From assembly GCF_029962835.1 (NCBI RefSeq), contig NC_080578.1:104945759-105009758 (forward strand): DNA of 64,000 nt, written 5' to 3'. How positions within the stretch are numbered: the first letter of the stretch is position 1; every line of letters starts with the position of its first letter. The notes under the pieces were generated by a model that had not been told where the DNA came from, searched no databases, and was given only the letters and a program-made list of their open reading frames with translations. A program made the position numbers and the translations under genes. Positions 13,701 to 25,800 of this stretch are shown piece by piece. The stretch is from Magnolia sinica (taxonomy: Eukaryota > Streptophyta > Magnoliopsida > Magnoliales > Magnoliaceae).

Positions 13701-14684
13701 ACAAGTAGTTGACATCAGGCTTAGATAAATATTTTTGTAGATGTCAGTCATCACTCAATTATCTTCTGAATTTCAGGGAGTTTCTGGATTTCGTTTTCTA
13801 ATCTTTAGATGATTAATATACAGAGGGTCTGTTTGGATGCACCCTCCAAAGGGGCGTTTGGAGGAGTAAACTCCCTTTTGAGCCCAACTGGGTTTTTTTT
13901 TTTTAATGTGCGTTTGGATGCACTTTGCAAACCACCATTTCATCATCGCGCTCAACAAAACAGGTGCTAAAATGCTGATTCGACGAAAACCATTATGTGT
14001 GGTTTTCATCGAGTCAACTGAACTTTTTGTGAAAGTGCGTGTCAATAAAAAAACAAAAAGAATAAAAAAACGACCGTTTGGACGCATTTCCTCGAAGGGG
14101 AGTTTCTGAAAAAAGGGTTTTAAGCCTCCTTTTTGGTCGACTCAGTCGCTGATTCAGCATTTTACCACTTGTTTTGTCAAGTGAAAGATGTGATGGGGGT
14201 TTGCAAAGTGCATCCAAATGCACATCATCAACTGCCGTTTGGATCAAAGCGGCATTTGGTCCTCAAATGCTCCTTAAATAGCTTATTTTGTCATCATGCA
14301 GAAGTTATGAAAAGGACCAAAATGACTGCAATAGCTTATTTTTGTTATTGATTTTGCTATCTGAGTTTGGTGATTAGATTTTTTTTTTCCACCAATCTGC
14401 TATTAAATAAATGAAGGTTTTGGAACTGTATGTTTGGTTGAGTTTCCGGCTGGAGGACTCCTTTCCCAATCGTGAGCTCGCTTCTTCGCAGAAGGCAATG
14501 TGCAGCCTGTGAGTATGTGGAACTTAAGTCTCTGGGTGTTGTTACTTCCATGCTTTCTTTTGACTGATTTTTCTGTATTTATGCCAGATTGATTGAAGAG
14601 TTCTTGGAGAGGCTGGGATGGCAGAAACCAAGGGCGAAAGGGTTGTTTGAACGGTCGACTCAGAGGTCCTACTCGAGTATTTGA
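1788..14684 (+). CDS. SUV3: ATP-dependent RNA helicase SUV3, mitochondrial (3' part, 8 exons)
   Basis: SUV3 is a Ski2-like DExH RNA helicase that works with mitochondrial RNA turnover. Exons read as 1788-1900, 4169-4249, 6385-6450, 6659-6723, 12795-12840, 12923-13039, 14417-14508 and 14588-14684 (stop TGA 14682-14684). All have GT/AG borders and matching phases and give about 225 C-terminal residues. The first exon begins inside helicase motif VI (GRAGR, then [12 protein letters not shown]). Next come [52 protein letters not shown] and the SUV3_C region ([17 protein letters not shown], then [12 protein letters not shown]). The order and wording match Arabidopsis SUV3 (At4g14790) as I remember it. 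The N-terminal transit peptide and the RecA-like core, including the Walker A and DExH motifs, lie left of the window. Introns of up to 6 kb hold LINEs, SINEs and a 2.7 kb hAT-like element. No break is seen in the coding exons. Confidence 0.93.
2370..3159 (+). mobile_element. 5'-truncated L1-type LINE
   Basis: Broken frames give the reverse-transcriptase zinc-binding region of a plant L1: [15 protein letters not shown], then [16 protein letters not shown], then CLMCMNDA. It ends in an A-run at 3151-3159. The left edge is approximate and no target-site duplication was found. It sits in the SUV3 intron between exons 1788-1900 and 4169-4249. Confidence 0.7.
2909..3028 (+). repeat. 40-bp tandem repeat, three copies
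   Basis: The unit begins GGTTCCTCCCAATA and ends GAATGATGCT, at 2909, 2949 and 2989. The copies differ at only a few bases. The unit lies over the zinc-binding Cys-rich segment of the LINE (CLMCMNDAG), so it expanded after or during insertion of that element. Confidence 0.9.
4478..4566 (-). mobile_element. tRNA-derived SINE fragment
   Basis: On the minus strand an A-box-like TAGCTCACTGTTAGGGC is followed about 30 bases later by a B-box-like GAGTTCGAACCC. This is the internal RNA polymerase III promoter of a tRNA-derived SINE. No cloverleaf or CCA-end tRNA can be drawn, so it is not a tRNA gene. Confidence 0.6.
5285..5396 (+). mobile_element. tRNA-derived SINE
   Basis: It shows GGTTGATGGTAGACAGG (A-box region), GTTTCAACATTGATGTC, a B-box-like GGGTTCGACCC and a terminal A-rich tail at about 5370-5396. 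Sequence between the boxes is shared with the SINEs at 14785, 25672 and 37585. Confidence 0.65.
5899..5974 (+). mobile_element. Solo LTR of a TRIM element (fossil)
   Basis: A 76-bp segment starting TGTTAAAGTCCC and ending TTTGACA closely matches the LTRs of the TRIM at 26069-26443. It is flanked by a perfect 5-bp target duplication GTATA (5894-5898 and 5975-5979). It is more diverged than the two LTRs of that TRIM are from each other, so it is probably an older insertion. Confidence 0.8.
7030..7575 (-). mobile_element. RTE-type LINE fragment
   Basis: The minus strand gives [12 protein letters not shown], then MKWRCAS, then a piece resembling AEVRMLRWM and a K/R-rich tail. These are signatures of the C-terminal part of plant RTE-like LINE proteins. 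Frames are broken throughout. It abuts the T-run that marks the 3' end of the L1 fragment at 7576-8620. Confidence 0.6.
7576..8620 (-). mobile_element. 5'-truncated L1-type LINE
   Basis: The minus-strand frames at 8129-8512 and 7867-8187 give [20 protein letters not shown] and [16 protein letters not shown], the zinc-binding region downstream of L1 reverse transcriptase. The T-run at 7576-7583 is its A-tail. The right edge near 8620 is approximate. It lies in the 6 kb SUV3 intron. Confidence 0.75.
9589..10117. mobile_element. Foldback MITE, GGGCCCACC family, CGGATTGCGTACTGAGT ends
   Basis: The left end reads CGGATTGCGTACTGAGTTAC and the right end is its inverted copy. Inside is the family core: GGGCCCACC, TGTATGTGGTCTATCC, CCGTCCATAC, and their inverted partners toward the right end. 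It is nested in the hAT-like element 9025-11715. A lone right end of the same subfamily lies at 54113-54155. Confidence 0.8.
10130..10610. mobile_element. Foldback MITE, GGGCCCACC family, edges unclear
   Basis: It contains the family landmarks in order: GGGTCCCATCATGAGGTATG, ATCCAAACCGTTCGTCC, AGTGGACCACACTG, GTGGGCCCTACAAATG and GTGGTCCACTTGAGC. Outer inverted repeats are eroded. It lies directly beside the preceding MITE. Confidence 0.6.
10651..11152. mobile_element. Foldback MITE with long TIRs (TTTCCTGCGAAAG ends)
   Basis: The left arm TTTCCTGCGAAAGACTTTCG, then AGTTCCTGCACTGGGAAC, then GTGATGTTTGTGAGAAATCC is repeated inverted at the right end up to 11152. The arms pair over about 80 bases with a few mismatches. 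The interior is that of the GGGCCCACC family. Confidence 0.85.
13214..13490. mobile_element. Foldback MITE, long TIR
   Basis: The left arm (GGGATCCTGCATAATTGGG, CCCGATTTTGGTGGGACCCA, TGCCTTCCATGTAGGATT) is repeated inverted at 13425-13485 (TTGGCC.., CATGGAGGG, GGGCCCGCC, GGATCCCGTACTG side). It lies in the SUV3 intron after exon 12923-13039. Confidence 0.65.
13824..14262. mobile_element. Two nested GTTTGGATGCA MITEs
   Basis: The inner element at about 13909-14226 has inverted ends GCGTTTGGATGCACTTTGCA and TGCAAAGTGCATCCAAATGC. The outer sequence starting GGTCTGTTTGGATGCACC looks like the broken ends of a related copy. Both lie in the last long SUV3 intron. Confidence 0.65.
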
Positions 14685-17600
14685 GCAATACTGAGATTCT
14701 CCTGTCTCCACCCTCTATTTCATGCTAATTTAAAATTTCTCAGTCTTTGTTTTTGAGAGCAAGGTTCTTGTATTTTTCTGGGTCTCAATGCATGGCTCAG
14801 TGGTGTCACACTTCGTTTCAACACTGAAGTCATGGGTTTGAGTGCCCATGTGGGGTGCTTGTGTGGTGTGTGTGGGGGGTGGGTGCGTGTGTTAAAAAGG
14901 AAAAAAATAGGTTCTTGTATTTTCTTATGTAGTTGTCCCTTTTATACCCAAGGAATTAGAGGTAGAATGACCTGAGGTTCTGCATGGTACACAGAAGTTT
15001 TGAATTCTGATGAGTGGGGCCTATTTTCAGTAATCTAGACCACTGGTCTGTTGGGTTCCACCGTGTATATGCACCATGCCCCTAAAATCTCCTCAATATG
15101 ACCCATAAATAGATGGGTAAAAAGAGAAATACAGCAAATCCACATTCAACTGGAAAAAAAAAAGGGTCCTGGGGACTGGTTTGGGTATTTTCCAATCTGG
15201 GAATTTTTTGGGCCATGGTCCAGCCAATGTGGCGTGCACCGGAATGATCGCCTGGATTACAGAAGCATGGGTGGCACCCTCAGAATAGAAAATCTATGTA
15301 TACTGTACAAAGCCTCAGGGCTCTGTCCTCAAATTCATCTTTGTAACAAATTTATTTTCTCATTCTACCCTCGTGATACTGTATTTTATTTTCCATTTAT
15401 TCAATAAAATCTTTCAAAATTTATAGTTATTTTTGCAAGGATAATTCGTCAAATCAAAATGTATGAATAGGATGTTTGTATCTGTGCTAAATGTCAAGTT
15501 GACATAAATATTAAAGAACATGCAAACTCAATGTGAGTTTTGCAGCATGAAAGAGCAAACAAGATACGACTGAACATCAGGACTGTTTGGATGCCCAACT
15601 GAACTGAATTGCAATTGTTAGTCTAAATAACCAACATTCTGACATAGCATCTGTATTGAGGGTCTAAAAACTTAAAGAACATATAAACTGAAGTTCTAAA
15701 ACTTGGTGACTTTGACTCAAAACTCGAACAAGTCTACTCGATTAGACGGAGGTTCAGTGCCGAGTCGAATATGAGGTCTCAGCTTGGTGTGACTTATCTA
15801 GTTGACTCAATGACTTGGTCAGCTTGGTGCGACTTGCAATGGCTTGAGCCAAGTTACTTGAAAAGGGTGCCTATAAAAAACCAAAGATGGGGTTTGAACT
15901 CATAACCTAAGGAAAGCTACCGCCTCTGACCAGCACAGCATGTTTGAAAATTTATCCTTTAAAAAAAAAAAAGTTTATCTGCATGCGCCTATGTAAAATA
16001 ATTATAAATATTATTAAGTTAATTATCAGATATCAAGTCAAATCAAGTAAAAACTCATCCCAGTCTTCAAGGCAGTCTGACCCTGCTGAACATTGAGCTG
16101 AGTTTTCAAAATTTTGAACTATGATATAAACTTGTTGTGAGTATTTGACAGGAAAGAACAAACAAAAGGAGACGACAGAACAACAGGTGTGTTTGTTTGG
16201 ATGCCCGAATGAAATGAATTGCAATTGTTAGTCCAAGTCACCGCATTCTGACTTGAGCATCGGTATCGAGGGTCTACGAATGCCCTGCATTTTGAGGCGG
16301 CTTCCACTCTACCAATGTGGGAAATGTCATTGAATTTCTGTCATATCTCATTGAAAGCTCAAATAAATGCAATCTCTATTGTAAGTTGGTTGCTGCCCAT
16401 CCGGCATGGGAATCTTACACCACTCCAGTTCCTGCTTCGAGCCTTCTTATTGTCCCAATTGATCACCATGACCGTTAATTCAACCAATTTCATGCCTGGT
16501 AGTTTTTGTTATTTCTAAATCTGGATTTTGGAATTTCCCATAAATGCCTTTGCTAATGAGTGAATATCTGGTTTTTTTTTTTTTTTTTTTTTTTTTATAA
16601 TAATAATAATAATTATTATTTTAAATTAGTTGTCGATGAAGGGAACACCAGCGGTGAAGACTCAGTGCACACATCTCTCACACCATCCAATTATGGTGGG
16701 TGGCAATCTTAACAACCATTTAAAAATGGGTTTTGCAGCATTGAATTTTGAAATGCTTGCTAGATCATGAAGCTGTTTGCAAGGGCCAATTTGGTCCTTT
16801 TCCTCAGGTTCCAGACAGTTGACTCCAACTATCATTCATGTACCTTCCGTACTATCCAACTTTCCTAGAGCCTTCAGTAACACAACCAAGACAGCGACGG
16901 GTTCTCTGCCCTTGACCACCATTGTCTTTACATTGTATGAGATAATACAAGCACATCAGATTTTGGTGGGTATTATGTGTAAATTGAACTGGTGACCTTA
17001 CATAAATATACAACTCTGCAACTTTGGATTGGGGTCAACCTGTACCCGATTGACCCAACTCAAGTTCGGGTCAGGTTGCGGCAGGTTTGAAAACTCCAAA
17101 ACCCAATTCGAATTTGAGTTGGGAATAATCACATGTATTTGTGTACAGATGACTTTGGGTTGGGCAGCTCGGGTTTGGATTTTGGGTTAGACTGTCAATC
17201 AAGCCCAACCTGCCCGAGTTGAGTTGCACCCCTAGCTTTTGGGCTATACTCATATAACTAAGAAAAAAATTAGCATAGTAGATGCTTCCCTTTTATGCCT
17301 TTTTTTTATTTTTTTTAGACAGTCGAAAACTTGTGTTATGAAAGTAGATTTTTAGGGTACGGAAAGAGAGTTTTGGACAAAAATACCCCTAGTTTTAAAG
17401 GCAAAGCAGCTGGAAAAAATAGATTTTTGTCTTTATTGGTTCATTCATACGGGTAGATGTTTAGTTTGGTAAGATAAGTTTTGTTTAGATCGAATAAAAA
17501 AAGATGAGTGGTAGGTTACGTCTATAGTAAAAAATTACCCTATAACTAACTAACCTCCCTTTAAAATATACTAAGTAAAAAAGGTTATACCTTTCTAATA

Positions 17601-17970
17601 CCCTCCTTCCTTCCTTCTCTTTATATCAACGAGCACATGTGGCAATACTCATGCATGCAAAACTAACACTGACTAACGTTGTGCCGATATTTGAGCCGTG
17701 CATCAGGTGGACCGCACATGAGATTGGAGCCAGGAATGTGCCGAAAGAATGAATGGGATGGTTTTAAAAAAATACTTGTGTGAATGTATGGCTTAATTGA
17801 AGATTGGGCCACCCAAATTGTACAGCTAGGGTATCTACGGTTTTGATGGGGCTAAAGTCGTGTGGCACAGTCACATGTGAGAGTGCTTTAACACGTGAGA
17901 GTTGAGATATACGAAGATTGCGAACCCGATTGCTTGATGAGCCCAGCATCACGGATATACCTGGGGATTG
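14685..17970. other. SUV3-RDM1 intergenic region, repeat remains
   Basis: No gene is seen. It holds the SUV3 3' UTR, a SINE at 14785, an AGTCGA/ACTTGG-word element at about 15695-16127 (ends GAAGTTCTAAAAC and GTTTTCAAAATTTTGAAC), a T-run plus TAA microsatellite at 16571-16615, and a 17020-17235 element made of ACCCGA/TCGGGT and CCAACC words ending in TTGCACCCCTAG. Confidence 0.5.
14785..14912 (+). mobile_element. tRNA-derived SINE
   Basis: It shows an A-box-like TGGCTCAGTGGTGTCAC, the shared GTTTCAACACTGAAGTCATG, a B-box-like GGGTTTGAGTGCCC and an A-rich end at about 14895-14912. It lies about 100 bases downstream of the SUV3 stop codon, so SUV3 transcripts may run through it. Confidence 0.7.
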
Positions 17971-18472
17971 GACTCTGTGGGCCCACCTTGATGTATGTGT
18001 TTTACCTACATCGTTGAAACATTTGGAGACTGAATAAACACCGTTGAAACATTTATATGGCCACAGTAGTTTTGCATCGAGCTAGATTTTTTGTGTTTTC
18101 TGTTCATCCTAATGGGAATGACCTTATAAACGGTTTGAATGTCATATAAAAACAGAGGTGGACTTTTAGACGGTTTCTACTGTAAGAATTTCTTACCTCA
18201 CCTTTTTACTTGCGTGACTTTCTTAGGTTTTTGATTAGCCTCAATTTTAGTATCATGTTCTGATAGGAGTTGATAAAACGGTTGGATGAGGTGAATTTGT
18301 CACAAATATCGTGGTAGACTTTATCGGCACTGTTTTTTTATGGAATGGTCCATTTAAATTTTGAGTCTGCCTCATTTTTATTTTTATTTTTTATCATGCC
18401 TTAAAATAATATAAAAAATAGATAGACGGTGTGGATAAAAACATACATCATGGTGGGGTGGGGCCACAGAAC
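17971..18472. mobile_element. Foldback MITE, GGGCCCACC family
   Basis: The left end GACTCTGTGGGCCCACCTTG, then ATGTATGTGTTTTACC is repeated inverted at 18435-18472 (ACATACATCATGGTGGGG). It ends immediately before the proposed first exon of RDM1, so it may form part of that promoter region. Confidence 0.8.
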
Positions 18473-18479
18473 TTTGCAA

Positions 18480-18906
18480 TCTCCGCACAGTACCAACCTC
18501 GTGCTATGATCTACACTACCCAGTTCGAGTCCCAAGTCATGCGTTTCGTAGCTGAAGAAAAAGTAAAAAATACGAAGACACGAAAAAAGAAAGGTCCGAA
18601 GAAGACACGAGAGACTGAAAACCTGTCTCTCTCTCTCTCTCTCTCTCACCTATTGTAAGTGTTTCCCTCCTCTCATCCCAAATCCCTTTCCTTTTCTTCA
18701 TATCTGTATATGATGTAATCCGTTTCTTTACTGAAATTGATGTGAAATCTCGAAATCTCTTTCTGATTTTCCTGCGGAAACTTTCTCACATTTCCTTCTC
18801 CTTCTTCCTCTTTTCTTTTCTCCGCAGACCTTTCTCCCATCTGCAAACGCCTTACCGTGAGCCGCACGTACGCTGCATCGGAGACGTTCATCACCAGGAC
18901 CCAGTG
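18480..18906 (+). promoter_or_regulatory. Possible RDM1 5' leader exons
   Basis: A plausible untranslated first exon ends at 18654 before a good donor (GTAAGT) and after a CT microsatellite (18627-18647). A second leader exon would span 18828-18906, between a pyrimidine-rich acceptor (TTCTCCGCAG) and a donor GTGAGT. An acceptor at 19797-19798 (TTGAAG) would then join to the exon carrying the RDM1 ATG. This rests on splice signals only; there is no homology support because it is untranslated. Confidence 0.35.
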
Positions 18907-19810
18907 GTGAGTGTCCCCTACCCCCAAAAATGTCAGACCTTTCAATTCATAATCACCTAGCCCGCACACACGCCTTCAATATTGACTGTCGGTAACCATT
19001 TTCCAACTTTTTTTTTTCCTGCATGTGTACCCCACCCGGAGTTGAACTTGAAAACATTCGCTGTGGGGCCCGCCTGATGGATGCCCTGTTCATGTCACAT
19101 GCGCACAACGCGATCTTGGCTCTTTTGGGCACTTGTGTGCTTGTGACTGCAGGTGGGAGCTGGCGAGCATGCATTCCTCTTTGGATTATTGGAAAGGAGT
19201 TGCGCAATAATCATTTAGTGATAAGAAGAGTAGAATTCTATTATCTGAGATGAAACCCATTACTCCTTTTGCCATTTTCATGTGGATTAATAGCTAGAAC
19301 CTTCAGAAAAGAAAATTCACATACTACATTTTATCAGTAAGAGTAGGAATGATAGTACCTGACTTGTCCCACTAGAGAAATCATACTATTTGGCGTACTT
19401 CAGAATAACCACTCATCATCCCAGCAGTTCCCATCATGGGTTAGGCATAACACGAAAAGTCTCACCAACTGCACGATCCTAGCCGTTTGATGAGTGGCCT
19501 AGGAATTCTTGGGTTGGCCATGTTTCTGAAACAAGAAACAGTTTTATGCAAAGACTACATTGCCACTATTTGTCAGTGTTTAAAAAAGATTTCCAGAAGG
19601 GATGAACAGCTATGGTTTTCTAAGGAATACTCCCCAAAAGTTATCCCTACCCAACATGTTGGAAATTAGTTTTCAATACACAGGGAAAATGCACAAAGCC
19701 CCAATTGCACGATTCCTTTAACTGAGTGGTCATCATTCGAGCTCAACTCCCCAAGTACTCCAACCCTTAACGACCTATGTGTTTTTATATGCTTGAAGGT
19801 TACTTTTACC

Positions 19811-22800
19811 ATGACGAGTGTGGGCCAATGGGATCAAGCATACAATTTATCGTCCGACGATTCCTCAACCTCAGATATGGAAGAAGATGATGGGGCTGGG
19901 AACATGATGACAAACAATAAAAATACTGTTGTTAGATCAGTAAAAGATGTTCTCTCAGAAGGTATGTTGTATTGGTGACTTCATACCTGGTGAAATCTTC
20001 TTCTTCTTCTTCTTCTTTTTTTGTTTCTTATCATGGGCCATGATCTTGATTATTCTTTTCTTCAAGAAATCTTCGTCCACTTTCCATTCTCCAGCCAACT
20101 TGTTTTTATCTCTATTTATTGTACAGTTTAACTTTACTTTTTTAGAACGAAACGTCTCTAGAAATGATATTTATCCTTAATGTCATAACCAAGTGACTTT
20201 GGCTCCTTCAGATTGATCTTTCTTCTTCTTCTTCTTCTTCTTCTTCTTCTTCTCCTTCTTCATGATATACCTTTTTTTGGATTCAATTAACTTTGTCATG
20301 TATTTTTGTTGTGTTGGGTGCTTTTCATGCTGCATGGACTAGCTTCTCATTCTTGCAGTGGGCATGACAGAACAATATTTGTCAATCCGCAATTAGAACA
20401 TAGAAAAAATCTGAAACTGTATTTGTCAATCCACAATTATAACATAGAAACAATCTGAATAATTCCAAGTTTTTTCACTTTGTATGGAAATAATGCGATG
20501 ATATTGAAATTGTTTTCTAAAGTCATATGCACAGCAGTAGTGGTTATGACAAATGATACTTAACCGAAGGATTATGTGTCAAGTTGGAGAGAAATTCCCT
20601 CCCCTAGGGATAACTTGCACAACTTTATATCTTTTGGTCCATACCTATGCCACACGAGTGTAGGTGTGGTATTGAATACAACAAGGATCAGCTTTGGCAG
20701 ATACTCAAAATCCAAAATCTTGGTACAGGTCGTTTTCTATCTTCTTTAAAGAGAGGGTTTTTGGAGGAAATGAACATAGGACTTGAAATTTAGAGCACAA
20801 CAAAGGTCAAAGCTAGTCTTGCTAACTTTTTCTTTATAATATGCAGAAAATGAAGAAATCACCCTTTAGATTTGAAGGTTGAAATGCTTCATATTCCAGC
20901 TGATATCACCATCAGTTCCTTTAGGATTAGACCTTCCTCCATCTTCCTGCAGTGGCTGAATATGAGTGTTTAAGCACGGTGAAGGCCAACCCCGAAGGTA
21001 CTCTGGTTTTTATATGCTAAATCAACCATTTGTCTTACAAGAGAACACAATCCCAAACCCTATATTTTCCTAGCGTCCTCCTGAAAGAGCCATCAATTCC
21101 CCCTTAAGACATGTTTTCACCATGTTAAATATGTCAAAGATATAAAGAAAGGAAGAGACACATCTCCAAAAGATGAGAGACATTTTAAGTTCCATAAAAG
21201 ATAGCAAGATTTCTATTATTTGGCACATCATGCAAGCGCAATTGGGATGATGTTTGTAAGTTGTTTGATGAGGGGGGAGCCGGTTTGAAAGATCCGGGCC
21301 TTATGAATGATAATCTTCTTGGAAAAGTGGCATTGGAGGTTTGGTTTGGATTTTGGAAACGGGCAAATTATGGAGGGATCTTCTTGTCTCTGAATACGGT
21401 ACACATGCAGGTGATTGGAGCATAAAATCTTCATCTCTTTATCGTGCCTCTCATATTTGGAAGGCAATTGTTACCATGGAACAAAAGTTTCGTGAGGGAG
21501 TGTCTTTCGCTCTCAGGAAGGAAACAAGATTCGTTTCTGGATAGACATTTGGTGTCGGTACACGCCTTTACAAGATCTATTCCTGAGTCTCACCAATATT
21601 ACTTCCGACCGGTTCATTCTTGTTGATTGTTGCTTCCCTCGTTGTTTGGTACCCTCCTTGTTGAAGAAATTTGTTGGATGAGGAATTTGAGTTCTTTCGC
21701 CTTCTCGACCATCTGAAGCTTGTTATCCCTTCGCCTCTTGAAGAAGACTTGATGGTTTGGAAATATCATGCATCTGGTGCTTTTCGATGCGGTCATTTTA
21801 TACTTTATCAAAGATGCACTCTTCACCTCCCTTCCTGCTTCATCACTATTCGTATGGTTCCCCTCTGAGGATCGCAGCTTTCGTTTGGCTTGTGGGTTAG
21901 GAAAAGAGTGGTAACCATAGATAACCTTCAAAGAAGATGTTTGATCCTTCCCAATATCTGCTTGATGTGTATAGGGGATGCGGAGTCGATCGATCATCTT
22001 TTCATTCATTGCCCCTTTGCTAGGAAAGTTTGTCAACACTTCGTTCTTCTATTCCATATCTCATTGAAGAAACTGTTGGTTTAGTGAAATTCGAAAAGCA
22101 TTTGGAGGCTTGTCGCAATGGGAATCTTTTGGTTTATAAAACAAGAGTTCCTCTATTGAAGAAACCGTTGGTTTAGTGAAATGTTGGCAGTTTCAGAATG
22201 GTCTCTTTATGTAAAAGAAGAGAAGTCAGCTGATCTTCCTTCTTGGTTTTTATTTTAGCGTCGTGTTGAATTCTTTCCCTGCCTCTTGGCAGGTCTTCTA
22301 ATAAAATTTCAGTTACCTCTCAAAAAAATAAATAAAAATGCAAGCGTATGCACTTTAATGTTTAGAAAATTTCAAAAGCTCAAAGATAGATTCCCCATCT
22401 CCTTCTCTATAGCCAATTCCAAAAATTCTTATGTTGTTGACAATTTCTCGGTAGATGGTGGAAAATTTGTCTGGAATGTGACTTGTAGAAGAAGTCTTCA
22501 AGACCGGGAAATTCTGGACTTTGTAGGTCTCCTTGAATGTCTCTACACAGCAGCTCCCTCCCTCTCGTCAGAAGATAAATCTTCTGGATTCCAGACAAAT
22601 CGTCTCTCTTTTCAGTTCGGTCCCTCTATAACTTGATGCAGAAGCAGAAGTCTGATCCAAAGCTTAATCTCTCTTTTTTGTGGAAATATGCCGCTCCCCG
22701 CGAAAATCCTAGCTTTTGGTTGGCTTGCAGGGAAAAAGAAAATCCTAATGGTGGATAATCTGAGGAAGAAGGGGATGGTCCTCCCTAATATTTGCCTTTG

Positions 22801-25800
22801 TTGTATGAGGGCAGAAGAGTCAGTTGACCACTTGCTTCTCCACTGCAGCTTCGCTCAGTCCATTTGGGCGGAGATTACATCCAGTTTTAATTTATCTTGG
22901 TGCTTCCCAGGCGAAGTTATTTAGTTCCTTCAAGCGTGGCACGGGGTGCAGCTAGGAAAGGAAAATACAATCATATGGAGGATGTCTGTACTTGCAGTCT
23001 GGTGGTCGGTTTGGGGAGAAAGGAATAACAGATGTTTCAGGAATACTTCTAACATGGCTGGGACTATAGCTACAAGGGATAAGCGTTACATGATAGAGTG
23101 GGCCTCTAATGTCAAGGATCTTTATGGTCATGATTTTTTCTTTTTAGGCGTGTAGCTGCGGTCTGCCTTCTCAGCAGCCCTTCTCTTTGTTTTTGTTTTT
23201 GCTTTTCCCTTAATGAAATCCTTCATCTTTCAAAAAAAAAAAAAAAAAAAAAAAACGTTTAGAAAATTTCAGATATGCCATTATGAAGTTGTAAAAGTGC
23301 CTACTGGTTTTTTTAATTATAATTACAAAACTGTCATTTTGCAATTTGCAAATTGTCAAATGCTTTTCAATCAAAATTGCATAACTGCCATTTCGCCTGC
23401 ACATGTAACATGTTAAGTGATTTTGGCAAGACTATTGCTGGGATGAGTGAACCCCTAGAAAGATCAGTTATATTAGGCATTGGTTTCTTAAGACATATCT
23501 TAACTCCATTTTCTTAAATATAACCCATTGTAATCAATAAAGTAGATTAGATCTGTCAAACCATTTTTATTTGGATAAATACACATGGGGATTGAGTTGA
23601 ATTGAGGTGTCAAGCAAGCCTGACCTATTCACTGGCTTGTGATACGGGTCTTTATCCACAATATACAAAGCATTTGAATTAGGGCTCAACCCACAAGTTA
23701 ATGAATACACTTCAATTCAGAGGCTAGGAAGGATGGTTATCCCTTGGGTAATTTTGTTCAAGTTCATAATTGCACTAGGTAATCCTGTACCTTTGATTTT
23801 TTGTGGAAGATCTAAAGTTGTTTTTACTAAGGACTACTTGGTGTGGGCCAAGCATTAAGCATCGCAATAACTTTCTCCTCTCACATAACTGATTCACTTG
23901 TTTCACTAACATTCAATGGCACCCTTTAAGGGTCAAATCTACCATGGAGCCATTAAGCTCATTGTGCATCCTTATCACATAAAGTGTTTATTTTACAATG
24001 CTTTACTAAGGGAAGTGTCTCGAACATGAGTTTCAGAGACATTCATTGGTCCAGTAACAGTATGTAATTCATCCACATCCTTCTCCATTCTTGTGAATGG
24101 TTCTCTGGTAGGATTCTTTCCTAGCACTCGGGTCTTCAACGGGGCGACCCTTCATCACCTTTCTTATTCACCATAGTTGTAAAAGCCTAAGCAGATTGTT
24201 TTTGAGGATGGAAGAGTGGAATTTTTTGAAACGCTTCAAAGTTGGGGACTTCAAAGTTGAAATCAAGCATCATCAATTTGTAGATGACACACTTGTTCTG
24301 TGTGAAGCTTCAGAGAGTCGGGTTAGGAATCTTAAATTCATCCATGGATGTTTGAGGAGGTGTTTGGGCTTTGCATTCATTTGGCTCAGCATTTCATCAT
24401 TAGTATATAAGTACGTGCAGAGAGGCTTTTGACTAAGTATTGGGGCTTCCTAGATTTTGAAAAAGGACTCCCTTTGTGAAAGAAAGGGAGTACTTATCTT
24501 TTGGGGGACAAATCACATTGTCTGAGGCACATTTTCTATCTTCGTGCTTACTATTTGTTTCTTTTTTTTAGATCTTGGTTTCCCCTTCGAGGAAACTTGA
24601 GAAGTCCATAAAGACTTTCATTCGGAAGGTCAGGAAGCACACATATTGCTTGATTGATTGGAAGAGGTTCAAAAGTCTAGAAAGGAAGGTGGGTTTGGTG
24701 GTGGGAAGAATAAGAAATTGGAATTGTGTAAGTGGTGCACTCTAGTATTACCAGTACCACAGTAAGCTTATGGTACTATTGGGTAGATGTGGGGCCACGT
24801 GATGTATTCAGACCATCCAACTCGTCTATTAGATGCATCACTATACAAAACCCCCATAACTCAAAACGGAGCCCAATCCAAAGCTAAAGCTATGCCACAG
24901 AAAAGGGAATGCCCATCCTTGTATTTTACAGGGGGCCACCTAAAAGGCAAAACAGTCTGAATTGTGGTCTGACCCTCCCTTCATCTAGATTGGATAAAAG
25001 GTCTGAATGACCTTGATTATATATACAAAACACGGTCGACACCCCATGCTAATCAACAATGTGTGTATGTTCCTTGTCCTATGGCCCATCTGAGTTTTGG
25101 ATTGAGATGATATTTTGAGCTTTGGAGGTTTTCTAAGTTGACAAATCTTATGGACAGATTGGATTCCATGAACATGTCACTGGGCCCCACATTTGCCTAG
25201 TACCACCATTAGCTTACAATGGCACTAGTGCCACTGGAGCTCACTCCATTTTGTAAATGGTGGAGAACTGGAGAGGAGCAGGGGTCTCTTAGGGCAAGGA
25301 TAATTGATAACGAACATGGGGTTTCCAATGGGGGATGGAATCCTAGGGCGTGAGCAAACTTGGGGATGATAAAAATGGGATGCACCTTTTTCATAATATG
25401 AGCAACCCAATTTAGAGTGTAAAAGAGGACAAGGTGTGATTTCGAGAAGATGTGGGGGTAGGAAATGAATCCTTAGCATCGGCTTTCCCAAGGTTGTACA
25501 GAGTGGTGAGAGATAAGAGGCACACTAGGAAACTTGTGGACAATAAAATCACAACTCTAGAATCTATCTGAATTTAACCTAATATATAGATAAGTTATTT
25601 TGCAATTCTATTTATGAGATTGAATAACACTATAAACTTAATTTTCAAACCCGATAATAATAACGAATGTACGAGGAGTTTGAGCCCATACCTCAATGGT
25701 AGACAAGGCGTGTTTCAATACTTAGGTCTTAGGTTCAAGCCTTAGTTTTAGGACCCTTCTAACTAGGTGCCGCTTCCACTTGGAATTCCCACTTTGGAAT

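Noticed and set aside
18401-18969. Small ORFs around the CT microsatellite
   Set aside because: Low complexity and no family signal; better explained as leader exon and MITE.
20218-20255. TTC/CTT repeats as a satellite or CRISPR-like array
   Set aside because: Ordinary trinucleotide microsatellite in the RDM1 intron; no spacers.
23213-23416. Small ORFs through A- and T-runs
   Set aside because: Open only because of the LINE A-tail; no conserved protein.
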